Assembly: GCA_003993805.1 (NCBI GenBank)
Contig: RSEF01000004.1
Span: forward strand, 74,404,291 to 74,468,290
Source: Himantopus leucocephalus
Taxonomy: Eukaryota > Chordata > Aves > Charadriiformes > Recurvirostridae
Reading direction: 5' to 3'
Length of the DNA: 64,000 bases
The notes beneath the pieces were generated by a model. That model saw only the letters and a program-made list of their open reading frames with translations. It searched no databases and was not told where the DNA came from. Position 1 is the first letter of the stretch; each line of letters starts with the position of its first letter. Made by a program: the position numbers and the translations under genes. This document shows, one piece after another, positions 13,856 to 25,740 of the stretch.

Positions 13856-14999
13856 CTGTTACAAGAAAGGAGTATTTATGAGTGGTAAGTCACAAAATCC
13901 AAATTATCAAACACTTGTCCCCAGCACATAAGGATTTCAGTACAGCTGGAAAGGAAGATGTTCCCCTTTCTCCCCTCCTGAAAACACATGTGTACCCAAA
14001 GACCCATCACTGAAATGAAGAAAAACTAGGAGGAAAAATATCCACAGCACAGTACCACAACAATATTTCTTTTACACCCTAAATGTATCTAGATCACACC
14101 AGTCTTCACGGGCTGAAGGTGCATTTTGTCGTATCAGTCTGCCTCCATTGCCTAGAGGCAGGTCATGCCGAGACAGGTCTGAGAGAAGAAACCCAGAAGG
14201 CACCTGGGTATCGCCATAGCTTGGGAAGAACACTCTGGCAGTTTCTGCACTGCAGGAAAGTAAGAAAGGACATACACTTTATGGGTGGCCTGTCTATTTT
14301 TCTGCATCTGTACTTGAAATTAAACACCATCCTTGCATATGTTGTGGAGAACGGAGCTCCCCATAAAGCATAAATGTGAGAAGACAAATAAAAAGGGAGT
14401 CCAAAAAAACCCACCTCATCATGAAAACATCATTAGGCCAGCGATAGCACAGTTGAACACTGTTCAGTGTCCAAAGATTACCAACCCTCCCAAACAAAGT
14501 TCCCCACCACCCATGAACACACTATGAGAAGTGCTGACATGCCTTATTGTTAGAATATTTCAAAAAACAACCGAGCCTCTAAAAGTGGGGAATTTTAATT
14601 ATAAAATCCTGTTGCAACAAACACTGTTTCTTTACCACCCTTCCCTCATGAGAAAACCCTTATGCCTTTTATCCAAAGGAATAAAATTCAACCAGTCCCA
14701 TCCATTGGGAAGAAAATCATCAGATCAAGACACTCACTTCAAATTCAAGATCTTTGAAGAGAAACAAAGATGTCTATGATAATGTAAAACTCTCTAAAAA
14801 TTAGAATGTCCACTACGGAAGAGAGGAATCTCACTTTGTGCTGACACTCTCTCCATTCAAGAACAGACTCTTTTGGCAGTCTACAAGTGTGGTAAAATTA
14901 TTAATGTTTAAGATTTGAGAGGTCTGGCTAAGAAGTTTATCCTAACTAAAAACCCCCCATTCCTTTCAATTAAAAGCTACCAGTCTGTGATTGTTTCAA

Positions 15000-15390
15000 A
15001 CTCCCCACTTCTGAGCTAAGATAATACTGGGTGGGCCACTTTGATAAGCTCCACCAAGAGCCATATCTCCATAGTGTCACCTCATTTACTGTTTGATTCC
15101 TTCTTGGGACTGTGGCAATTAGCAAGCTCATTAAGGAGTCCATCCCTCCCAGGGGTGGATACCTGGGCTTTGTTAACATCGAAATGATTGTTTTTCCGCA
15201 CCTCTTTCTTTTTTTCCCTGAAACAGTGTATAGGTTGGGTCTCTGCAATCACTTGGAGAGAAGCGGGGAGGAGGGGGCGAGATGGTGCTCTGAACATTCT
15301 CTAATAAAGCTTCTGCCTGACCTGTCCCAAATTGTACTTGTGTTATTACGCACTTGGAGTACCCAGATCTCTGACACCACCATAATTAGG
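15000..15390 (+). mobile_element. Probable solo LTR of an endogenous retrovirus
   Basis: The 3' part has LTR architecture on the plus strand: a TATA-like GTGTATAGG near 15227, then about 75 bp later CTAATAAAGC (polyadenylation signal near 15303), followed within 30 bp by a GT-rich TTGTACTTGTGTT. Upstream sequence with CCATATCTCCATAGTGTCAC and ATTGATTCCTTCTTGGGACTG-like content resembles avian LTR U3 as I recall it. No gag, pol or env reading frame is adjacent. Boundaries and target-site duplications could not be determined. An unrelated GC-richer intronic patch remains possible. Confidence 0.5.
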
Positions 15391-15866
15391 AGTGGCAACG
15401 AACCCAATGTGAATGACGTTTTCAGGAGCTGGGGGTATTTTCTTTAACCTGCAGTTAAAAACTCTGTAAGCCAAGCCGATACAGATTGCTGTGCTGTCCC
15501 TGCCTTCTGCTTAAGGTAGAATCTAACACTATTATGTCCTAAAAACAAATGATGACAGAATATACTTTTACATACAAACACTGCACTTTTCCCCCTTAGA
15601 TGTACAGAATGGCAAGAAAAGAACCGCACATCTCACTTCCTATAACTATAATTTTATTTCACAGATGGAAAACAAACATTACTTCTTTTTTCCCCCAAAA
15701 GGCACTAACCTATCTTTCAGCCTTGCACAGCAGCAACCTTATAAAACTATTATTTTCCATTTAGCTGCTGCAACAGGCAATTTATTTTTTTTTTTGTCAG
15801 AGTACTTCTTTCCAAATACTGTAGCTCTGCTGTGATTTCAATCTTCAATCTGCCTATACTGTCGGT

Positions 15867-15948
15867 GGGGGGGGGGGGGGGGGGGGGTTCTGCCCGGCCT
15901 CCTTCTCGGGCCGGGAGGAGAGAAATCNGGGGGGGGGGGGGGGGGGGG
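15867..15948 (+). repeat. Two poly-G tracts flanking a GC-rich hairpin, with a single N
   Basis: About 21 G (15867-15887), 40 bp containing the inverted repeat CCCGGCC...GGCCGGG, an N at 15928, then about 20 G (15929-15948). It is strongly G-quadruplex-prone and hard to sequence. The N and the matched G runs suggest two contig ends joined at one G tract, so the intervening 40 bp may be misplaced or low quality. Confidence 0.8.
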
Positions 15949-16199
15949 AAGGATATATTAGTTAAAGCATCCCATTTTCTATATTACTCAAACGTGAATA
16001 CATCAGGCACCATAACCAATATTGCAGGTGAAGATCAAAAGCCATAGACAATAATAGAGAGCAAAATAAAGAAGTCTTAATGGAAACCTCAAATGCCAAA
16101 GCCCATTCTAAATAAATCTTCAAAATGGCTTGCACAGGCTTCCCTGTGAAATATGGGAGAAGGATAAAATGAGAGGAAGGAAAGGAGCAGGGAATAAAC

Positions 16200-16725
16200 A
16201 ACATTTTAGATCACTGCTTGGAGCCTGAAGAGGGAGGAAATGGGATGGGGCAAGATGGAAAAGCCTGAGGAAGAAAGGTCTCTATTATTAAAATGTTTAC
16301 CTCCTGTTGGAAACATCTTTAAACAGTCTGGCACCAAAACCCCCAGGACTTGCTCACTGCAGAACGTGCCAAAGGGAGATTTCTTCCAGAGCAGACTGGC
16401 TGCTTCTAAATTATTCCCTCATCTAGAGCAACAGTCCAGATGCCAAAATATCGAGTGGCTTAAGCTTGCTCGGCCACCAACCTGGCTGAAAAGCTGTACT
16501 GTTCCTGCAGAGTGCCTCAATGGTCACCTTCAGTCACACAGTTACTACCTGTCCCTGCTTCTCGAAAAAGTCACTGAATACACCCCTTCCTATATAGGTC
16601 AATACACACAAACTACAGTACCTCCCAGCTCCTGCTGACCCTGTCTGATACTAACTCTCCTCCAAGGAAGCAGTCCTTTTTCTTGTGCAATAAAAATCCT
16701 TGAGGCTCAAGAATTCATCCTCGTG
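16200..16725 (+). mobile_element. LTR-like segment (TATA to poly(A) signal spacing), weak
   Basis: TCCTATATAGGTC near 16590 is followed about 95 bp later by TTGTGCAATAAAAATCC (16682-16698), then CTTGAGGCTCAAGAATTC and a CG-containing tail. This is the order and spacing of U3-R-U5 in a retroviral LTR. A plus-strand open frame of 132 codons spans 16240-16638 but resembles no family I know and is probably fortuitous. Ends, duplications and relatives were not identifiable by eye. Confidence 0.35.
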
Positions 16726-17011
16726 TGGGCATCGAGGGCAAACACACTGCTTGCTCCCAATGTAAACGTCAGACCCCAGTCTTGCCCCCAGCTACCACCA
16801 GTTGGGAGACCAGGTTTTCCTAAGCACAAATTTAGTTCAGGTTTTTGTACAGTTGTGTTCTTCAAACAGAGAAAACCCTCAAGCATATACGCATCTTCTA
16901 AAGAACAAAGCAAAACCTTTGTGCAACTGGGTAGCACATTCTGCTACACGAAGGTTGGTGAGCCACTGTATAAATGGTCAGAGAGTGGAACTGTCCAAGT
17001 TGGAATAGAAG

Positions 17012-17088
17012 TGTTGTTTTTGTTGGGGTTTTTTTGTTTGTTTCGAATTTTTGTGGCTTTTTTTTTGGTTTGGTTTTGTTTTGTTTTT
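17012..17088 (+). repeat. G/T-rich low-complexity tract
   Basis: Runs of T broken by single or multiple G (TTTTTGTTGGGGTTTTTTTG type). It resembles the tract at 40137-40202, and the reverse-complement type is at 17674-17745 and 37957-38031. Confidence 0.8.
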
Positions 17089-17673
17089 AAGGTATTGGTA
17101 CTATTCTTCATACTCCTGCATCTAGGAAAACAAATGTCAATGGGACAAGTCCAACTAAACAGTCCTGAGAGATAACAAAACAGGATTATTTTAAATCTTC
17201 CATTATTTTCTGCTTTTTCCTTCCCCTCCAGTAAAATACTGCTAATTTAAGGTCTGACACCACACGGTGAGGCAATAGTGGTCGAAACAAACCATAAAAC
17301 AATATCCTTCAGCACTGTTTTCAAAAGGAGAATGTAGATACCCTCCCCAAGCTTGACCTTTTTGGTAGCTGGGGTTTGGTGACCAGCAGACATTTTGGAA
17401 AGGACAGGGAAAACAAGTTTAGGGAGGACTTTTTAAAACTTTAGCTTTCAGCCAATTTGTTTCTCATGGAAATCATTCTAGAGTATTAACAGCTACTTAT
17501 GCGAGAAGTTAAATGACACGGGCAGGAAAAAGGAAAGAACAGAAATATAAAGACTGTAATACTTCTCCTATTGAGGCTTTCTGGTACCTGATATGGCCAG
17601 TGTTGCTCTGACGTGACCAGAAGGAAGATACGATAATGAAATCTCAAGGAACTTTAAACAGTAAAAGGAGCAA

Positions 17674-17745
17674 AGGCAAAACCCCCAACAATCCCACCAA
17701 ACACCCAAAAGACAATAACCCAAAACAAGATAAAACCAAGACTCT
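17674..17745 (-). repeat. A/C-rich low-complexity tract (reverse complement of the G/T type)
   Basis: AAAACCCCCAACAATCCCAC and AAACACCCAAAAGACAATAA are characteristic. An open plus frame through it (17636-17989) is a composition effect. Confidence 0.78.
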
Positions 17746-20700
17746 TCAGGATCCAACCACAAGACCTGAGTCTCTAAACACACACCTGACCTATTCTCCA
17801 GACCCTTCAGGCTCTCAGCTGGGATTTCTGCCCACCACCCCCGGCGTATATGCACCTGTCCTGAGTCAGGACAACCCTCTGTTCAGTTCTCAAAGTCCTC
17901 CTGCCGCTTTCAGTCCAACATCCACACACCCATCCTCCCTTTCCCATGTGCCAGGTGCTGGCTTGTATTCTTCCGTAGCTATCTGCTAGATGAAGCATAG
18001 TAAGACGCTGCAGAGAAGCTAAAACCTTAGAGTTGCCTTACCTTACGGAAAGGACAGGGCACCATGGAAGTGGAAAGCTGCTCCATCCCCGCTCTTATAG
18101 GGAGAAGCTAGGTCATTTCCTTCCCCCGATAAAAAACAGCTCTGATCGGTATGGGAAGAATCAATTGCTCTGTTCGGTGCTGTCCCCAAGGCTTGGCGTT
18201 CCAGGAGATAAGGTATCTCCACAGCAGGACAGACAAGCTGAAATCAGTACTAGCCACTGTGTGACTAACCTATGAGACCTTCCTGGGGCTGTTTATCACC
18301 AGTTAAGAATTTGAAAAAACTTCTGCCAGGAAAAGAAGGCGTTTCAGGCAACAGCTGATAAAAGATCTAATGAAAAGCACCAAGACAACTGCCCATGAAA
18401 TTCTTGCAAGAAAGCGTCAGTTAAGAAAATATTCAGAGGATAGCTGCCAAAATCCAGCCTCCAAGAAGACCTTGTTTTTAAGAGGAAATGGAAGAGAAGC
18501 ACTTTCAGAGAATAAGCTTCAGAAACGGAAAAAAAGAAAGGTTGAAGTGACGTGTGTTCACAGATCAATCCAGGCTGGAGGGATAGGTATCCAACAGAGT
18601 TCTTTGCTCAAATAACAGATCATATTCCTAAAAAGAAAAGCTGACTAATGACCTGATCTGAAAGTAAAAGGGCATTTCATATTTGAGAGTTCATGAAATT
18701 CTATCCACAGGAAACCTTCACGGAGACATTTCTCTTTTTAAATTAAGTTTTACAGATTTACATTCTAACAAGCAGCCTTTTCAGCACTTGATAATTATTA
18801 GCCCAGACAGCTTCAGCATCCACATATTTTAAACTCACGCTCTAGTGGCAGCTCCAAAATGCCCCCAAACAGTCAACAAGGAGACAAAAAATCCACTATT
18901 AGTCTTAAAGTTTTCATATTGAAACAGCAGACAATGAAAAGTCAAAATATTTTGTTGCAAAGGAAGCGGGTAAAGAAGTTTCAAAATATAGAGATGTTCC
19001 TAAGGTCACAAAAATATTTTTGGGAAAACATTCTTGAGTGATTGCTAATGATGCCCCTGACTTTATTTATTTAGGATCAGATTAACAAGGTGCTTTTTTT
19101 AAGAAGCAAGACAGAACTGACTTTGTCCTACAAAGGCCTCACAGTCCAGTCTGATAAGTAAAAGGTGAATAAAAAACTACGCAAATGCATAGGCTTGAGA
19201 AAACAGGTATGCCAAACTCAGGGCAGCATGGGTCTTGCTCTGCCAAAGACTAAAAATATGAACAAGATAGAGTCCTTGCAAAACAGCTCAATAAAAGCAA
19301 CAGGGAAGATCGTGTAAATGTTTTCACAAGCTACTTACACAGCACCTACCATCACCATGACAAAGACTGTCCCATGCACCTATAGATTTACAATTCACAC
19401 ATAGTTTTACACTGAGTAGCAACGGCCATAGATAATTGCCCAAAGTACACATCCAATATAATTTCTTAAGCATACGCTCTTGGAAAGCTGAAACCTCTCG
19501 CAGGATTACCTTGCTTTGCACTTCAGCAACCCTCCATTTCAATGGGTCAGTGTTCCACAGTCTCTTGCCCTGTCAATTACCAAGCTCCACTGAAAAAAAC
19601 TCTTACTATTTGGCCTGCTGAGATGCATATTTTTTTTTAACTTAAAAACAGGCCATTCTGGGTGTACTCAAGCATGCCCCTCAATGGCTATTCTCCTCTT
19701 CTCATGCACACAGCTAAGCTACGGTTTACATTACCTTTGACTCTCACCTAAACTGTACTAATAAATAGCTCTTCATTATAGTATGGCAATAAAACTTAAA
19801 GATTAAAAACTCTGGATTCATACAAAACTGTTTCAAATGTCCTCACATGAACCCAAATCTTAATGCTTAATGAGCCTTGGGGCCCGTCTCTCCAAACTGG
19901 AGACATGCCAAATCCATGATGCTGATAATGTTTTGGCTTTACAACGCAGAGCCTGAAAACCGCAGGAGAACACCAATCCCTTCTCACCTCAAGGCACGGG
20001 TCACATTCAAAACTTCAAGTACGCCTATGAAACTCAAATACCTTTTTAGTTTCCAGGAATAGGAAATTCAGGCAAAAGCCTAATTAAGCATAAGGGGCTG
20101 GGCACCCACTGACTTCTCCAGTGAGCTATCTGGCAAGACAAGAGTCTCTGCAGTGTACACGACACAGCCAAGCGTTGAACTGATGCCAGGCCTATACCAC
20201 TGACAGACAAGTAAAATAACCTATCTGCAAAATCCTACAATCTACAAAGGTGACTATTTGTTTTCCCCTACTAGGCCTCCATAAGTGGCATGACAATTTT
20301 ACATAAGTGACATTAACTTGCAAGAAGAACTTGGTTTTTCAACAGTCAAACAACTGAAACACCATATATACAATGAAGGCTGTTCTCCACACCTAACGGT
20401 ACCACTGACTCAGAAGACAATGTTATACTATTCCATAGCATTACACTTGCACTGATCTGGCACGTACCCAGCCCTTGCTGAAAACAGCATTCATGTCAGC
20501 CCAAGGCTTGGTCAGATGCACTGTAACCATGATGCAAGCCCAAAGAAACTCTGCACTTTGAGAAAAAGCAGCTCATTCATCACCAGTGACATAAAGAACA
20601 CAAGCCAAGGAGATTTCTTATTTACAGACGAAAATTATTCTCATGACAGAGTAAATGATAAATTCCATTAAGTAATTCTTGATCACAATCACTGTCAGCT

Positions 20701-22379
20701 TACTCAGCTTTATAGCCATACTTCACTTTTTCTTTAAATACTATTAAAATAATCTATGTGCATGACTAACTTCTCACCTTTTTTATTTAAATGTAAAACC
20801 TAAAAAACTTTCTTGTACTTTTTAAAAGCATATATTCCTAATATGCATATCTGAAGGGAACTGCCTTTCCTAGATATTGTCCTACATGAGAAAAAGTGTA
20901 AAAAATTTTCCTTAATTCACTGCACATAGCCAGTTTTACCAAGATTACTTAAAAACAATAAAATACCTTCATAGTTGCTCTTTTGAAAAATAAAATTACA
21001 AAGAAACCTGGTTTCAAACAATAAGCATAGTTTCTGCACATCTTACTAAGCTGCATAACACCATGTGCTAATATACAAAATAAGTGTCTCTAAGAAACAA
21101 GGACAAGTTTGGGAAAATGCTCATAAGTTGATACCCAGAATTGTATACGTGAGTGACATGGATCTTTAACCACACACAGTTATTCTTCTTTCACTCTTCT
21201 GTTTATGCCATGGCTTCTCAAGGTATGCAGTTAAATATTCGTTAGAACTTTCATGCCTGAGAAAAATCAAAGATTTATTATGCCTGTGTTTACTGCTATA
21301 AATCGATTTACATGCATACATAAACCAGACACGCAGCTAAACTGTTCTGCATACAGAACCCAAGGTATTGCACACAATCACGATGCTGTTGGCCTCCACT
21401 GCAAAGCCAAATCATTTCTGCTGATATCTAAATCTGGATTCGGTTTGAGTTTGTTGTTTAAGGTCGGTGTTTTGCCCGGGATCCATGTCCCAGCTGTTGT
21501 TGTTACTCTTCTTTATGGTTTGGTCCTGTTCCTGACATTAGACTCTCATTACCACTAATACAAACTTTCAGGGTGGCTGGACTGCTTAATTCCAGAGAAA
21601 GCTTGAACGAATATAGAATCCCAATTGCACGTCAGAAACGCTTACTGATATATTGGATATTTATCCCCCTTGGATAGTCACATCAAAGCATGTAATTCAC
21701 TTGGGTTTTCCAAGTCTCACATCCCCACAGAGACCTCTAACTGCTGAATGCCCACTGTGAAAGAAGTAATCCTGCAGTAGGGGAGCTGGGCAAGGGGAGA
21801 CAGACGGCAAGGAGAATAGACAGGAACTGCTCACCTTAAAAACACACTTGCAAGAATATTAGAGCAGTAGTAATCAGGCAAGGTTGCAGGAAGTTATACG
21901 TATTTTTGTCTTCATGTAGCAATTATTAAACTTATTAATAGCAATTGTTGCATGAATAGAAATAAAAGCAACTTCAACTTCCTTATCTGCTGTTTTGGAA
22001 AAGCAACAGAACTACCCAAATGCATGTGGGACAGGTGGATGGAGACGACATACACTTTCTCTTTTGCAATCAACATTCAAATGTCTGAATCCATAGAATA
22101 GGAACACCTAAGCATTGCAGCAACCATATCTAATTTATTCCTGATTAATCCTCTAGCTTCTTATGATATCTGGGTCAAACCTAAAAAAAACCCAAACATG
22201 CCGGAGCGGAAATTGGGGATTTCTAGTGATGTTTCCTGCTAGTTGTGTTTTATTCCTGCCCCATATAGCTTTCCCCCATGTCCCCGGGAGGGCACATTTG
22301 CCCACCCATGCAGAAGTGTAGCCAAGAAACTCCTCACTCTTTGCATACGAGACTTTAATACGCAAGGCAAGAACAGAGC

Positions 22380-22990
22380 AGGAATTGCCTTCGCCTAGCT
22401 ATGATGTCCCTTTGCCGAAATCGCCATCTGCGCTGATGTCAGACAGCTGTGCTAAAAAGCCATGAACTCATTTCAGACGAACAGAAGTCATAGTCACCGG
22501 CTTCCCAGCACAGCTGGGTGAACAATTGGAGCCAGCGCTGTCGGGGCAACCGCACAAGTGGTCTTTCAAATATCCAGAAAGAAGGAAGGGCTTGTGTTAC
22601 TCTCACCCGTCAGCTTGCCGCTTTATGGCATCCTGCATTGTTTAAATATGCTCCTCGGCTCCCGAGTTGAGCGCAGCAAGCTATGAAAGTGTTGTCATGA
22701 GGCCAAATCGAGATGCCAGCCGCAGCGTAGACACTACCAGAGAGGCAGGCACGAGGCGAGTGGGTGCCTATGGCTAGCACATACGTGTAGGGCTGCTCCG
22801 CTAGTCAGGCTGGTGGCCCACAACATGTCCCTCCTAAGGGTCCAAGCTTTTGGCATCACACCGCCCTATTAGTTTTCCTTTATTAAGACACATGGATAGT
22901 TGCTAGACGTGAATGAATCGTTTATAACGGGTGCAGCGATGCTGGCCTGAGTTTGTAGGATGCGTAGGCCATAGACATCAGGATCAGCTG
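22380..22990 (-). promoter_or_regulatory. CpG-enriched intronic patch, possible alternative promoter (or young repeat)
   Basis: By eye there are about 21 CpG in the first 420 bp, several times the density of surrounding intron, at roughly 50% GC. On the LIMCH1 strand an ATG at 22638-22636 opens a 32-nt stretch ending at a GTGAGAGTAA donor (exon edge 22607). It leaves phase 2, the phase needed by the exon at 13855. A TATTTAAA lies only a few bases before the ATG and cannot serve as its TATA box. A CpG-rich transposon copy is an equal alternative. No transcript evidence is visible in sequence alone. Confidence 0.3.
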
Positions 22991-25669
22991 GAGGGAGGCC
23001 TGGCACTACTGTGCGTAAAGCTCCAACAATCCTGCTCTAGACACAGACAAAGATTTCCCCTGTGCCATTCTGCACATGGCTTGTCTGACTGTTTGGGGAA
23101 TGGACACTGGCACGGTGGCTACCCCCATCCTCTCCCTTCTGCAAAACGCCCTGCAAAGTCAGAGAGCAGCTTGAGACGTGTTTGGGAGACTCAGGGCTTA
23201 CTGGCTGCGTCCCCATTCCTGACATCAGTTTCCAGCCCTCTAGCTGCTGGGATCCCTCAGGACCTGAGTTTGCTTTCAGGCCTCATCACAAAATAGAACA
23301 GGCAAGTAAAACACTGAAACAGCCACGTGGAAGTAAGCACCACCCCACGCTCAGGTGGACATCACCCACATAAGTGTCTGGCTATAAGTTGCCACTTAAT
23401 GACACTAGCAGTGACTACTGCCCCGTGGAGATAAACTGAGGCAACTTTAGCTTCTCCCTAAAATTTCAACAAATCAGATAAACCAGACCAAAGGCAGTGA
23501 ATTCTTCCATCTCCAGAAAACTAAGACAGCTATAATTTCTTTCTTGCCTTCGATAGCTTATCAGAGACTTTGAGATCTGATTGTCATCTACTTGTTGAGG
23601 TCAGCTGTGATGAAAGCACAACAGATTAGAAAGAGGTTGAGAGAAGCTTAAATACTGCCAGATTTTGTTCATGAGGTACCCAGGTAGGTCTCTGATAAAC
23701 CAGAAAACTCCTGCCTACTCCTACTGCCTGTGGCAGTTTCCCTAGCACTTCTCCACTGAGCAAGAGATAAAAAGTTAACTATCAGTGCTTCACCTACCAA
23801 AACCTGTACTTTTTGAAGATACATTAAGAGGTCTCAGTGTTACACCCCAAATTTCTGTTGAGTTCTTTATTTTACATTGGACTAGGAACGAGTGAAGAAC
23901 ACGCTTTTATCGTTGGCCTCATAATTTGTTCATCATCAGAAAGCCAAACTTGGAAGGCCAAATTGGTAGCTCCCTGGTTAATGCTCTGTAGCCTATAGAG
24001 TTTTATCCACTAGCCACAGCTGCCAGGAGCGGGATGCAATACAAACATCACAGCCTCTCAGATTTGAGGTCGAGGAGACGGAACCCTCCAAATTGTTCTG
24101 CGCTGATCCACAGGTGGTAATCAAAGCCAAGCAATTTGCCCAACATCACAGAGCAATTCAGTAGTATAACCAAGTGGTGTCCCTTGATTTGCTTATTATT
24201 GGAGCTCATACCCTCTTAAGAAATACATATTTATGAGTTTCATTAGCAAAACATTAGTTAGTTAAGCTTTACATCTTAAAGATTTACAGCATTTAAATCA
24301 GACTACCTCTGCTTACTTGCAGATAAGATTACAATCTAATCTTGAAACACACATCCCTTATTTTTCATGCAACACAATTCAACCTTAACATTTAAAGAGC
24401 ACTGTGAAATGATTCAGCACACAGTACTTCCCTTGAACACGCAGAGGGGAGAGATCTTGTGCAAGAGGCAACCCTTAAATACAAAGAGGTAAGCTGCATG
24501 CTCCTTCCGAGTTACACAACTTTTGATCAACAATAACAACTACTTCCCTCCTCCCGAAGCCACTCCTCAGCAAAGACATGCAACTACAATCAAACCAGAT
24601 CATATCATTCCCTTTATGTTTTTTTCCCCTTTAACAGCTAAAGTTCAAGCCGTCTGATTAATGACACCAGTGAGATATACAACAGTATTTACACAGGCAG
24701 GTTTAAAAGTTATCATAAGCTACCTAGAGCTGAGTCACAGGATATCAGCTCAACTCTACTGCTGAAAACAGTTTCCAAGTTCCAGTACCTTTCAGGGTAT
24801 AAAACTTGACCAGTAGCTGCAGTGGTCCAGCTAAACATCTCAGGAGATCTCATTTATAAATTTCATTATGCATTCAGTTCTGCACAAGCTTCATCCTCCT
24901 GGTGTGCAAAGACAGCTTTTACCGACTTCAGTGACATCCCTGCACGCTCAGGGAAAGAAATTGGTCCATACAGGTGATTCAGATCCCAAACTCCTGACAA
25001 CCTGCACGTGATTTTCAATGAACTACAGGCATGAGGGCACACTTCCAAATCGCTCTTAAAAGTCACCAGCGTTGGCATCTAAGCCCACAACACGCTTTTG
25101 GAAGACTCTGAATAAAAAACTAGCTATTAAAAACAGAGAGAAACATGCAAAAGCTAACATTCGTCTCTTGTCCAAAAATTACAAAACACATCATTCAAAT
25201 ACACCTTTAGGTAAAATTTAGAGGATGCCTAACCTTTCCAGAAACTATAAAGCAGCTGAGTATTGATGGCATTCAGATGTCTAACTCGTGACAGTGCTCG
25301 GACCTGGCGTCGGTCCAAAACGCCTCACTGTAGCAGAGACGTCCGCAGGCAGGTGTGGAACACCATTTGCCAATCTGTGGTTAACATCTTTAAATAAAAG
25401 GAAACCAAAAAGCAAACATCATTTTTATTTTACATAACTCAACTAAGGAGCTGGGGTGGAGTGAGGGAAGCACTTTGCAAAACCTGTTTTCTTTAAGCCA
25501 CATTTCAACCCCCACCATAACAATAGCTTTGGCACTGAAATGATGCTGCAGTGGAATACCAGTGTGCACAATGTCAAAACTCGCAAAGAGGAACCAACAA
25601 TTGGACATACTAGCTAAAGTTCATTTCAGCTTTAGTCAAGATTGTGTTCAAATTATAAGTGTTACTTAC

Positions 25670-25740
25670 TCACACAGAAGAATGCCGTTTTCTAATCCAG
25701 AACGAAAATCTTTCTCACCAAAACTTCTGCCCGTCACTTG
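25670..25740 (-). CDS. LIMCH1: LIMCH1 internal coding exon: first half of the calponin-homology domain (partial gene)
   Basis: This 71-nt exon encodes [12 protein letters not shown], then [11 protein letters not shown], plus two bases of a split Glu codon. FGx[15 protein letters not shown] is the signature of helices 1-2 of the CH domain in the LIMCH1/LMO7 family. Compared with human LIMCH1 as I remember it, only conservative changes are visible (Glu for Asp after FG, Ser for Thr before GLENG). The acceptor is strong: a pyrimidine run, CCCCCTACTCTTTTGCAG, ends at 25741. The donor is TGTGA then GTAAGT, so the exon starts in phase 0 and ends in phase 2. LIMCH1 is a cytoplasmic protein that binds non-muscle myosin II and promotes stress fibres (established knowledge); the CH domain sits near its N terminus. 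The preceding exon, expected to end ...QKWIE, was not found. LMO7 is the alternative but has different residues here. Confidence 0.95.

Larger units (their letters stand above)
13856..25669 (-). other. LIMCH1: LIMCH1 intron splitting the CH domain (11,814 bp, phase 2)
   Basis: The boundaries are set by the donor GTAAGT at 25669 and the acceptor AACAG ending at 13856. The intron interrupts a Glu codon. It contains two LTR-like segments (about 15.0-15.4 and 16.2-16.7 kb), a poly-G/hairpin block with a single N (15867-15948), a GT-rich tract (17012-17088) with a reverse-complement counterpart (17674-17745), and a CpG-enriched patch (about 22.38-22.99 kb). Several open stretches on both strands look exon-like, but the two flanking exons join directly in frame through a conserved domain. 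They are therefore not constitutive exons of this gene. Confidence 0.93.

Noticed and set aside
16240..16638. 132-codon plus-strand open frame
   Set aside because: It overlaps an LTR-like segment, has no recognisable domain, and lacks splice or promoter support for a gene.
14420..20060. A chain of at least eight minus-strand exon-like stretches (about 14.4, 16.1, 16.35, 17.6, 18.5, 18.85, 19.4 and 20.0 kb) that could be linked in phase
   Set aside because: The exons at 25670-25740 and 13786-13855 join directly within a conserved domain, so nothing constitutive lies between. I could choose among many donors and frames, which makes such chains easy to build from random AT-rich sequence. A nested gene would need independent homology, and none was recognised.
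23797..23836. Minus-strand mini-exon (LLMYLQKVQVL) before GTAGGTGAAG
   Set aside because: It has a poor acceptor and no homology, and lies within the intron between two directly joined exons.
13786..25740. Assignment to the paralogue LMO7
   Set aside because: LMO7, as I remember it, has VTEKNFETKDFRASLENGV and KLKPGVIKKINRLSTP at these positions. The window has the LIMCH1 residues throughout.
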